Assembly: GCA_030686995.1 (NCBI GenBank)
Contig: CM060703.1
Span: forward strand, 111,320,361 to 111,384,360
Reading direction: 5' to 3'
From: Artemisia argyi
Lineage: Eukaryota; Streptophyta; Magnoliopsida; Asterales; Asteraceae
DNA: 64,000 nucleotides
Positions 35,252 through 44,551 of the stretch are shown here, in pieces (the first letter of the stretch is position 1; every line of letters starts with the position of its first letter). The notes beneath the pieces were generated by a model that saw only the letters and a list, made by a program, of their open reading frames with translations, made no database searches and was not told the DNA's origin. The position numbers were made by a program, and so were the translations under genes.

Positions 35252-35270
35252 CCCCGGCAGCGGTGCAAAA
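35252..35270 (-). promoter_or_regulatory. Primer-binding site of element D (degraded)
   Basis: Minus strand TTTTGCACCGCTGCCGGGGA, a worn form of TGGCGCCGCTGCCGGGG, tRNA-Asp-like, as used by Athila/Tat elements. Confidence 0.65.
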
Positions 35271-35274
35271 AAAT

Positions 35275-36701
35275 TGATACGTGGGAATCGCACCAGGCTT
35301 TACCTCTCGAGGGATCTCGAGAAGCTTACAACCCCCACCAGGCAGTGTACCTGATCGTTGAAGTATAGTATAGTGACAAGTACCGGGGGATTGATCGTTC
35401 AACTCAGGAATAGTGTCGCTAGGATTAGAAAACCTAAAAACTAGGTCTAGAGGTGAGGGATGATTCTTTCTGTATTTTTATATTTATATAAAAGCAAATA
35501 AAATCTCGGTTTTTGAAAGAGTGGGCGGAATTAGTTGCTAATCAACTAACCCAATGACTAAGATGCAATCAAAATAAGATAACAGAAATGAAAATAAATC
35601 TAATTACTAATGTAGTGTGAACAATAATATGGAGGTTCATTACTCCCTAGATATCTTTTACAGGTTGATAGTTTGTTACAATTGCATGGATGACGGGTCG
35701 TATTCCTTAATATTAGTCGTAGGGCCGTGTACAATATTCCCTAACTCTATAGGATCCTACTTCACTCCTATGTCGAGCCGTTAGAAGCTCCTAACATGGG
35801 ATCATTAGAATTCTCCAACGCATTAAATACAACCAAAAATCATAGTTCACCTCTGATCATGTTTCTTAAGACATTCAAGCATGTCACCAATGGAAGTCTG
35901 CCAGTTTTCTTAAGCCTAACATTGAATACAATCATCCGTAACAACTATAAACAAACAATCAACCAATAATTAACATCTAGGTTTTACTACATCGAAGCAA
36001 ACACACAAGAGATCTAGCCAAGCATGTTAAATTCAAGACAAGTGTAAGATATATTCAAACAACACATAGGCATATTGAATGAATTGAAAGAGTACTTATC
36101 TCAATTGAACATGAAAGGTTTCAAAGGGTAAAAACCCTTGAAAAAGCTATAATATTCGGACTAGGGTTTTTCTCCAAAGTTACACCCTAATTGTTCCTCT
36201 CTAATGAATGAAAATTGCAAAACTATATATAGATTTTACAGGGTGACGACGTCCAGAAGGAATTTATGACGCCGTTAACTCGCCGCCCATAATGAAAACG
36301 GATTTCCTAGATCCAGTTATGACGCCGTCATGTGCACTTCTACTCTGGGCCGTCACTCGTATTTGGACCATGACGGCCTATGGTGACGCCGTCATGTCCC
36401 TAGCGTAAAACTCTTCTAGATCGTCATGGACTTTATCCACTTCTACCTCTTGTATTACTCTTGACGCCGTCATTAAGGAGCATGTGACGCCGTCAGGTAC
36501 TATTCCCAGCAAGGAAAATTAAGACTTTGCCGTTTTCTTCACTATTATGCTCCAAAAACGTCCAAAATGCTTCATTTTCCAGAATTCACTCCAAAAGTAC
36601 CTAAAATGACAAAAGGAACGATTTAGGGCAATATTTGATCAAGTAAATTTGAATTCGGGCTTAAATGACCCCCTAAAAACGGTTCATTTTTCGCCTCATC
36701 A
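35275..36701 (-). repeat. Element D right (5') LTR (1,427 bp)
   Basis: + strand TGATACGTGGG to CGCCTCATCA. On the minus strand: the TGACG/CGTCA array (36498-36241), then TATA CTATATATAG (36232-36223), then the transcribed part. Followed by element F sequence. Confidence 0.92.
36241..36498 (-). promoter_or_regulatory. TGACG/CGTCA array upstream of TATA in D-family LTR
   Basis: At least eight TGACG or CGTCA cores, several as the quasi-palindrome TGACGCCGTCA, end about ten bases before CTATATATAG on the element's strand. Equivalent arrays: 30177-30434, 39206-39470, 42563-42784, 57832-58056. TGACG is the core of plant TGA-bZIP sites (as-1 type); binding here is inferred. Confidence 0.6.
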
Positions 36702-37069
36702 AATGCCCATTCTATCTAGAAAAAGATTTCATCAATAAAACACATTCGGTGGAACAACTCATAGCGAGAGATGAGGAACTAGACCCTTTTGAGGATCCCC
36801 TAGTCTTTAGGAAGATGATTGAGTTCTTAAGCGTAATGCGTATCAACCTAGAGATGAACAAGTGGAAAAGGGAAGGGGATAAGTGTAAATGGAAGTGGGA
36901 CAAGCCACCTATGGAAGGTGACGGATCATGGTAAATGAAGATGATTTTGTATGATCCGGATGGAGACAAGTTTGAGAGTTCATACCGTACCAAGAAAACT
37001 GATAGGAAATTGAAACCCAAGTTTGATCCCAAAGATGTCCTCAACGAGGAGCTCACCCATATAGGATAG
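36702..37069 (+). pseudogene. Element F C-terminal coding remnant
   Basis: Open in one frame except for a TAA at about 36931-36934. It is charged, with VEQLIARDEELDPFEDPLV, MNKWKREGDK and, after the stop, YDPDGDKFESSYRTKK, then FDPKDVLNEELTHIG and a stop near 37069. It does not resemble the ends of the D or E coding modules, yet it ends at the same conserved junction (CCCATGACCTTGAGTCTAGC). I do not recognise a domain. It is probably the C-terminus of a retroelement polyprotein. Confidence 0.5.
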
Positions 37070-37117
37070 CCCATGACCTTGAGTCTAGCTACAAGACTCG
37101 TAAATAAAGAAAAGCGC

Positions 37118-37135
37118 TTCTTGGGAGGCAACCCA
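37118..37135 (+). other. Conserved TTGGGAGGCAACCCA element after coding module
   Basis: AGCGCTTCTTGGGAGGCAACCCATG, written here only by its parts: a GCGC stretch, then TGGG and CCCA able to pair. The same block sits just after the coding module in D (32741-32757) and E (55719-55735). I recall similar blocks after pol in Athila-type elements. Confidence 0.55.
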
Positions 37136-38369
37136 TGTTTTGTGTGATTTTTAATTGTTTGATTGTTATTTGCTTCCATATGCATGCTTTATTTTTATTG
37201 TTTGTAGATCATGTTTCAACTAAATTGTGAAAATGCTTTATTTTGTTGTTTAACTTCATCTTAACTTCATATAAAGGTATTTTGCAAAAGCTAAGTGTAA
37301 GGGGAAACCACAAATTTGTTTATAAGAACGAAATTGATCATGATTCGCCACAATATTAAATGAACATGTATATTAGTATTTGTTAGAGTCAAATGCTTGT
37401 ATCGAGTAATAATGATGTTTTGCAGGATTTTCCAGGAAGTAGGACATAAGTTTTCCCAGAAATTTTCCGGAACTTAACGTAAAGATTTCTGCAAGTCACT
37501 TCTGACGGCGTCATGTGTAATATTCTGGAAATTTTGTGAGTTTTGTTTTTCTAACGGAGTCTTAAAGTTTTTGTTAATTCTTTAGTTTTATAAACTCCAG
37601 GAAATCTGCAAACATTCATTCCACAAGCATTATATCTTAAATTTCTTTCTAGGATTTGTTAGTATATATAGATTGCCGCCGATTTTACGCGAGGTTGCCT
37701 TGATTGTTTTCTCAGGTTTAAAAGGTTATATATGACAAGAAGATGATTTATTTTCTGGAAGGGAAGCTTTGAATGTTCATTTTCTTGGAGGAATTAGGAT
37801 CACCCTTGTGTTAAACCCGTATCATAATTACTTGACCATTTAAGTCATATTACTTGGCTAGTAAAGTCAACTAATTTTCCCCACACCTTAGCGTTGTACT
37901 CATTTTTAGTACACGAAACCCCTAGTACACCCCTCTAAGCCTATCTTTTCATTTCTAACTTTAAGCATTTTACTTAAAGGAAGAATTTGTTACAACCCAC
38001 CCAAATGTACAACCAAATCGCCTTAGCCTTCCGTGTATGTGCTCATCTTTAGTGCATTATTGTTACATGTTTAAACCCTTAGTTAATTATCTAATTGATT
38101 ACATGGTTGCTAAGTCGAGTCATATCTTGTACATATTGTTTTGGGATGATTGGGACTCATGGGTAAAGTACTTGTGTTATGGAGTAATGGGGAAGAACAT
38201 CATATATTACCCCCATATGTGCGTTAATCTTAAAAAGTACTCAAGGTGTTTTGATTATCTTGATTCGAGTCATTAGATTAGTTTATTATAAAGTATGTAA
38301 AAATTCAAGTGTAAGGGGAATGTACATTCCCTATGATGTTTTATTTTGGATGGTAGGGTAAGAGTGTAT

Positions 38370-38414
<45 letters not shown>

Positions 38415-39007
38415 AAAAAATCAAGAAAAAAAAATAGAAAAAGAAAAGAGAAAAAACATACGGACTACCATCCCGTTACATTCTATGTTTATTTTATGTT
38501 TTTGTTATTTTTGATTTATTAGCTTAAGTCGAGTCTAGTCTTGGCTTAGCAAAGCCATATTGTACATGTAATTAACCAAGATGATTAACTCGCCACCAGT
38601 AAATATTGCCTTTATCCAACAAACAGTGTATTACATATCCCTACACCTAACATTATAACCCTTTTAAAAGATCTCTTTGATAGTTTATCCTAGGTGTTTA
38701 CGCTAAGTGGTGGAGGTCTGATCCTTTCCCAAGCCTATGGTAATCTATTTTGCTATGACAGGTAGTGAGAGATGTTTTCCATTTCCTTATTGTGATATAT
38801 ACTGTATTACACCCGAGAGATGTGAGTATCTAAACACTATTTGTGAGGTGCTAGTATATGACCTCCTTGCTTGTCTTTGGTTTTTAGTGGAATGATTATT
38901 TGTTGTAATTACTTTTATATTAGTGTTAAATGACCCTTAACTTGTATTTTGATTAGAATAAACGCGCATTTGCTTGAGGACAAGCAAATCTCAAGTGTAA
39001 GGGTATT
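37136..39007 (+). other. Element F non-coding internal region and polypurine tract
   Basis: No supported gene. Inverted relative to the same region of D and E. Holds a TGACGGCGTCA motif at 37503-37513, a run of about 40 A at 38372-38411, and the polypurine tract AAGTGTAAGGGTATT (38993-39007). Confidence 0.7.
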
Positions 39008-39598
39008 TGATGAGTCAAAAAGTGAACCGCTTTTAAGGGGTCATTTAAGCACGAATTTGAGATTATTTGATCAAATATTGCCCTAAATCGTTCCTTTTGT
39101 CATTTTAGGTACTTTTGGAGAGAAATCTGGAAAAGGAAGCATTTTCGATGTTATTGGAGCAAAAAAGTGAAGAAAACGGCAAAGTCTCAATTTTCCTTGC
39201 TGGAACAGTACCTGACGGCGTCAAGGCTCTCCACATGACGACGTCAAGAGATACAAAAGAGGTGGATGTGGGAAACACACGTGACGATCTAGAGAGTTTT
39301 TGTGCATAGGAGGTGACGGCGTCACCCAAGGCCGTCATGGTCCAAGTATTAGTGATGGCCCAGAAGAAAATCCTACATGACGGAGTCACAAATAGATCTA
39401 GGCAATACGATTTCATTATGGTGGCGAGTTGACGGCATCACAACTTAATACATGACGCCGTCACCCTGTAAAATCTATATATAGTTTTCAAATTTCATTC
39501 ATTAGTGTGCAACTTTGAGGGAAAAACCCTAGTCCGAATTTTACAGCTTTTTCAAGGGTTCCAACCCCTTGAATCTTTCATGTTCAATTAAACATAAG
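39008..39598 (+). repeat. Element F 3' LTR, 5' part, cut by element G
   Basis: Starts TGATGAGTCAAAAAG after the polypurine tract. TGACG array 39206-39470, TATA CTATATATAG at 39475-39484. It stops at AAACATAAG, where element G begins; ATAAG (39594-39598) is the expected target duplication of G. Confidence 0.85.
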
Positions 39599-40122
39599 TG
39601 TTGGGATATAAAATATCAAAGTACTTCTGGATGTCAAAGTACTGCTGCATGAAGAATAAAGTCAAAGTACTGCTGAAGGAAAAAGTCAAAGTACTACTGT
39701 TATTGAAGAATGTTTAAAGTACTTCGAAGGAAACAAGGACTGATGTGCAATATTAGACAAGGATTAATGTGTAACATTGAACGAATATTATAGAATTAGT
39801 TAGGGATAATGACTTGTTGTTCAAGGATTATATGTTGTAAACCGACTTAAGGCTCTTTATATATATAACCTTAAGTCGGTTTACAACATATAATCCTTGA
39901 ACGACAAGTCATTATCCCTAACTAATTCTAGAATATTAGTTCAATGTTACACATTAATCCTTATCTAATATTGCACATTAGTCCTTGTTTCCTTCGAAGT
40001 ACTTTAAACATTCTTCAATAACAGCAGTACTTTGACTTTTTCCTTCAGCAGTACTTTGACTTTATTCTTCATGCAGCAGTACTTTGACAACCAGAAGTAC
40101 TTTGATATTTTATATCCCAACA
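39599..40122 (-). repeat. Element G 3' LTR (524 bp), palindromic over its whole length
   Basis: + strand starts TGTTGGGATATAAAATATC and ends with its exact inverse. The two arms (39599-39852 and 39869-40122, 254 bases each) are reverse complements with seven mismatches and no indels that I can see. The 16-base spacer CTCTTTATATATATAA holds the only TATA-like box. Each arm has six AGTACT-type words (CAAAGTACTGCTG). The adjacent polypurine tract shows it is an LTR, not an independent foldback element. Confidence 0.85.
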
Positions 40123-40138
40123 ATCCTCCCCTAACTTG
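40123..40138 (-). promoter_or_regulatory. Polypurine tract of element G
   Basis: Minus strand CAAGTTAGGGGAGGAT directly before TGTTGGG of the 3' LTR. Confidence 0.85.
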
Positions 40139-40836
40139 AACTCCACTTGCTTGATTTCAAGTTTCTTTGTTATCTTAAATCTTCAAATCTTTAATCATTC
40201 AGAAAGATTGTTTCTTTATTTCTTTGTCTTCTATCTGTCATGTGTCAAATTACTCTTCATCAGCATCTTGTCTTTCAATATATCTTCTCAGCAACTCAGC
40301 AACATTTTGGTACAGTGATCATCAAATCATAAAAAGTTTCATACTATTCTCATCACTTCCAGGTGTGTTAAATCCTGTGAGAGGTGAATCATTGAAAATT
40401 ATGATTTTTAGCAAATCATCAGCTATCAACGGATTTGATTAGTCTTTACCAATAGCCGTTTGTTATGGACTAGCCAACTCTTGATCACTTGAAGTATGGT
40501 GAGTTGATAACCATATAGTTTTTGGTAAACTATCAACCATAAACGGATTTGATTATCACATCAGAGCCGTACCCTCATGATGAGTCAAACTCTTTCTTGT
40601 CTGTTAAACATGGTGAGTTGATTACCATTTGTTGTGCAGTATAAATACTAACACCATGTGTTACTTTTCAAATCCTTTTACTTTTCTTTTAAACATCAAA
40701 ACATTTTATTTTTATTTTAAAGGACTTATACTGGCTTATATCAGCAAACAGTACTTTGTTAAAGTACTGTTTGTTTTTGCAGTACTTTGAAAAACACTTT
40801 ATTTTACAAAACAAATCATACCAGTATTATGCAATA
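40139..40836 (-). other. Element G region between third ORF and polypurine tract
   Basis: No supported gene. Minus-strand poly(A)-type AATAAA at 40803-40798. AGTACTTTG words cluster at 40748-40795. At 40395-40640 lie two copies of a module (GAGTTGGCTAGTCCA..., TTGGTAAAGACTAATCAAAT) also present before the polypurine tract of element H. Confidence 0.65.
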
Positions 40837-41560
40837 TTACTCTTCAGACTTGATCCATCTGATAAATAGCTTGATAACATCCAAAGCTACTTCAGATTCA
40901 TCTTCAAGTTCCATTCCATGATCCAGCATTCTGAGCATAATTTCTCTGATCAATGGATATCTCCTCTCAGCCAGCATATGAATCATGGTACCATCTTCCA
41001 TCTCTAGTGTATGAACTCCTGATGTCTCAAAGAATCTCCATCTTGTTATTTCCCAATTCTCTTGATCATTCCACAGAGGATCAACACTTGTTTCTTCAGT
41101 TTCCCAGATGGTAATTAAGTCTCCAAGCAAAATTAATCCCACTTCTGAAGCTCCAATCTCTGCATAGTATGTCTGTACTTGCACATATAAGTCATACAAA
41201 TCTGCCCTTGTAATACAATGCAACACATCCCATAAGATATTGAATGTTGTGAAGCTTTCATCTTCTCTGTGAATCATAAAATAATTTCCTTCTTTTGATT
41301 CAACCATAGAAAATGAGATTATCTTGGACTTCTTTCCAGAATCTTCAATCTTCTTATTTTCAAAATCAACAACTCTGAAATAGTTTCTAAGTTCATCAAC
41401 TGTATCTTCATGAATCATCTTCAGCCTTTTTGACAGTTGATCATCTTGAACTGCTTTCTTCCTTTTCAATCTTCTTTCCTCAGCTTGTTCCTTTCTGATA
41501 TCTTCTAATTTCTTTTTTCTATCAACTTCCATGGGCACAAAGTTTTCTACTTCTTTTCTG
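40837..41560 (-). pseudogene. Element G third ORF, C-terminal part
   Basis: About 240 codons continuing 58261-59739 in phase once element E and one duplicated ATATC are discounted. Basic Lys/Arg/Glu-rich helical start (KKLEDIRKEQAEERRLKRKK), then a compact acidic domain with MVESKEGNYFMIHRED, FNILWDVLHCI, EIMLRMLDHGMELEDE and ending FIRWIKSEE. I know no function for it. It corresponds in position to the C-terminal domain of element B's third ORF (28200-28909). Confidence 0.75.
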
Positions 41561-41565
41561 ATATC

Positions 41566-42986
41566 TGATGCGTAGGGATTGCACCAGGCTTTACCTCTCA
41601 AGGGATCTTGAGAAGCTTACAACCCTCACCAGGCAGTGTACCTGATCGATGTAGTATAGTATAATGACAAGTACCGGGGGATTGATCGTTCAGCTAGGAA
41701 TAGTGTCGCTAGGATTAGAAAACCTAAAGACTAGGTCTAGAGATGAGGGATGATTCTTTTTTATATTTTTATATTTTTAGGAAAGCAAGTAAAAATCTTG
41801 GGTTTGAAGGATTTGGGTGGAATTAGTTGCTAGTCAACTAACCCAATACTAAGATGCAATCAAAATAAAATACAAGAAATGAAATTAAACTAAATTAAAC
41901 TAAGGTTGTGAGCAATATATGGGAGAAATGTGTTTACTTAGATTTCACTACTCCCTAGATATCTTTTACACGTTAATTACTTGTTAGAGCTGCGTGGATG
42001 ACGGATTGTATTCCTTAATACCATTCATGGGGTGGCGTACTTACTTCCCCAATCCTATGAGTGCCTACTTCACTCCTATGTCATGCCGGCTAAGAAGCTC
42101 CTAACATGGGATCATTAGAATTTACTCATGCATTAAATACAACCAATAAAACCTAGTACACATCGGTTCATGTTTTCTAAGACGTTCAAGCATGTTACAC
42201 AATGGAGATCTGCCAGTTTTCTTAAGCCTAACATTGAAATCATTCATCCAATACAACCATAAACAAGTAATCAACACATAATTAACGTCTAGGTTTCATT
42301 AGATCTAAGAAAACACAAGATAAATCTTGCCTAACATGATGAAATCAAGAGAAGCACAAGATATAGACGACCAACACATAGACATATTGATTGAATTAAG
42401 AGAAGACTTATCTTAATAGCACATGAAAGGATTCAAGGGGTAAAAACCCTTGAATTTACTTTAAAATACGAGCTAGGGTTCACAAAGTTTGGCCCTAGGG
42501 TTTCTCCACATAAGTTCCTCTCTAATGAATGAAAAATAGAAAACTATATATAGATTTTAGAAGGTGACGGCGTCTAGAACAAATCTCTGACGCCGTCATC
42601 TCGCCACCAAATAGTTCCTCGGACTGCCTAGATATGGGTCTGACGTCGTCATGTATACTCCTTATGCAGGCCGTCACAAAATTAACTCTTGACGCCCTTC
42701 TTGTGACGCCTTCATGTTTGTACTGGGTCATCATGGTTTTTACTCTTAACGCCGTCATGCATTTCCTCTTGACGCAGTCAGGTACTGTTCTCAGCATGGA
42801 AAATTAAGTCATTGGCGATTTCTTCACTTTTATGCTCCAAAAACGTCTGAATTGCTTCCTTTTCCAGATTTCACTCCCAAAGTACCTAAAATCACAAAAG
42901 GAACAATTTAGGGTAATATTTGATCAAATAAATTCAATTCCGGGCTTAAATTACCCCCTAAAAGTGGTTCATTTTTCGCCTCATCA
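41566..42986 (-). repeat. Element E left (3') LTR (1,421 bp)
   Basis: TGATGCGTAGGG to CGCCTCATCA. Minus-strand TATA CTATATATAG at 42544-42553; TGACG/CGTCA array 42563-42784, partly decayed. Confidence 0.92.
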
Positions 42987-44551
42987 TATACCCTTACACT
43001 TGAGATTTGCTTGTCCTCAAGCAAATGCTCTTTTATTCTAATCAAAATACAAGTTAGGGGTCATTTAACACTAATATAAAAGTAATTACATCAAATAATC
43101 GTTTCACTAAAGACCAAAGACAAGCACGGAGGTCATACACTAGCACCTCACAAATAGCGTTTAGATACTCACATCTCTCGGGTGTAATAAAGTAATATCA
43201 CAATATGGAAATGGAAAACATCTCTCACTACCTGTCATAGCAAAATAGATTACCATAGGCTTGGGAAAGGATCAAACCTTCACCACATGGTGTAAGCACC
43301 TAGGATAAACTATCAAAGAGGTCTTTTAAAGGGTTGTAACATTAGGTGTAGGGGTATGAAATACACAGTTTTGTTGGATATAGGCAGTCTTTACTGGTGG
43401 CGAGTTAATAATCTTGGTTAATTACATGTACAATATGGCGTTGCTAAGCCAAGACTAGACTCGACTTAAGCTAATAAATGAAAAGTAACAAAAACATAAA
43501 ATGAACATAGAATGAAAAGGGATGGTAGTCCGTATGTTTTTCTCTCTTTTTTATTTATTTATTTTTTATTTATTATTATTTTTTTTTGCATACACTCTTA
43601 CCCTACCATCCAAAATAATACATCATAGGGAATGAAAATTCCCCTTACACTTGAATTTTTACATACTTTATAATAAACTAAACTAATGACTCGAATTGGA
43701 AAATCAAAACACTTGGAATACTTTTAAGATTAACGCACATACGGGGGTAATATATGATGTTCTTCCCCATTACTCCATAAAATAAGTACTTTACCCATGA
43801 GTTCCAATCGTCTCAAAACAATATGTACAAGGATATGACTCGACTTAGCAACCATGTAATCAATTAGATAATTAACTTAGGGTTTAACATATAACAATAA
43901 TGCACTAAAAATGAGCGCATACACGGAAGGCTAAGGCGATTTGGGTGTACATTTAAGTGGGGTGTAACAAATTCTTCCTTTAAGTAAGATGCTTAAAGTT
44001 AGAAACAAAAAGATAGGCTCGGAGGGGTGTACTAGGGGTTTCGTATACTAAAAATGAGTACAATGCTAAGGTGTGGGAAAATTAATTGACTTAACTAGCC
44101 AAGTAATACTTAAGTGGTCAAGTAATTATGATACGGGTTTAACACAAGGGTGATCCTAATGCCTCTTATCATGTAGTAAATCCTACTACACGAATGTAGT
44201 CTCACTAGCGGTCTCGGGATGCATCACTAACGCAAGTTCTAGAATCTAAATGCTACCGGTACACTCACAAGCACTAATAGTAAATGCTTTTCCTATCAAA
44301 TCTAAAGGCGAACCTCACATATTTGGGTGGAAAATTTTTCTGAATGATACGGTTATGTGCTAGTCATACAATCTCCTATCCATGAGATGCTTGCTATGGC
44401 TAAAGTTTCACTCCTAAATGTTGTAAAAAATTTTAAATTTGGCGCTAAAATTACACTAACAAGTATTTCTCATAGTTTTCTTACACATCGGCTATCAAAC
44501 AAATAAACTCAAGCAAAAGTGTATCGGTAAGGTATCATCATTTTACCCTCC
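42987..44551 (-). other. Element E non-coding internal region, left part
   Basis: No supported gene. Matches 30635-32210 of element D. Minus-strand polypurine tract AAGTGTAAGGGTATA beside the LTR. Ends with TACCCTCC at the insertion of element H. Confidence 0.75.

Larger units (their letters stand above)
4430..36701 (-). mobile_element. Element D: non-autonomous Athila/Tat-like gypsy element, split by element B
   Basis: Minus-strand gypsy-type element. Left LTR in two pieces (4430-5175, 29987-30634), internal region 30635-35274, right LTR 35275-36701. The visible left LTR begins 15 bases inside its expected start because element A cut it there. The primer site next to the right LTR is a worn version of the TGGCGCCG... 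type used by Athila/Tat elements. The internal region, only 4.6 kb, codes for gag and protease. No RT, RNase H or integrase core remains. It sits in the coding part of element F. Elements E and F share its LTR family and its non-coding internal frame. Confidence 0.88.
36702..39598 (+). mobile_element. Element F: Athila/Tat-like element, 3' half, D-family LTR
   Basis: + strand remnant holding the end of a coding module (36702-37069), the family's shared non-coding internal region, a polypurine tract and the start of the 3' LTR. Its 5' half should lie beyond the left edge, past elements D and A. It is interrupted on the right by element G. Compared with D it lacks about 520 bases of the non-coding region (join near 37796). 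Confidence 0.82.

Noticed and set aside
39599..40122. Foldback DNA transposon or MITE instead of an LTR
   Set aside because: The flanks show no target duplication, the right flank is a perfect copia polypurine tract, and the ends TGTTGGG...CCCAACA fit an LTR of element G.
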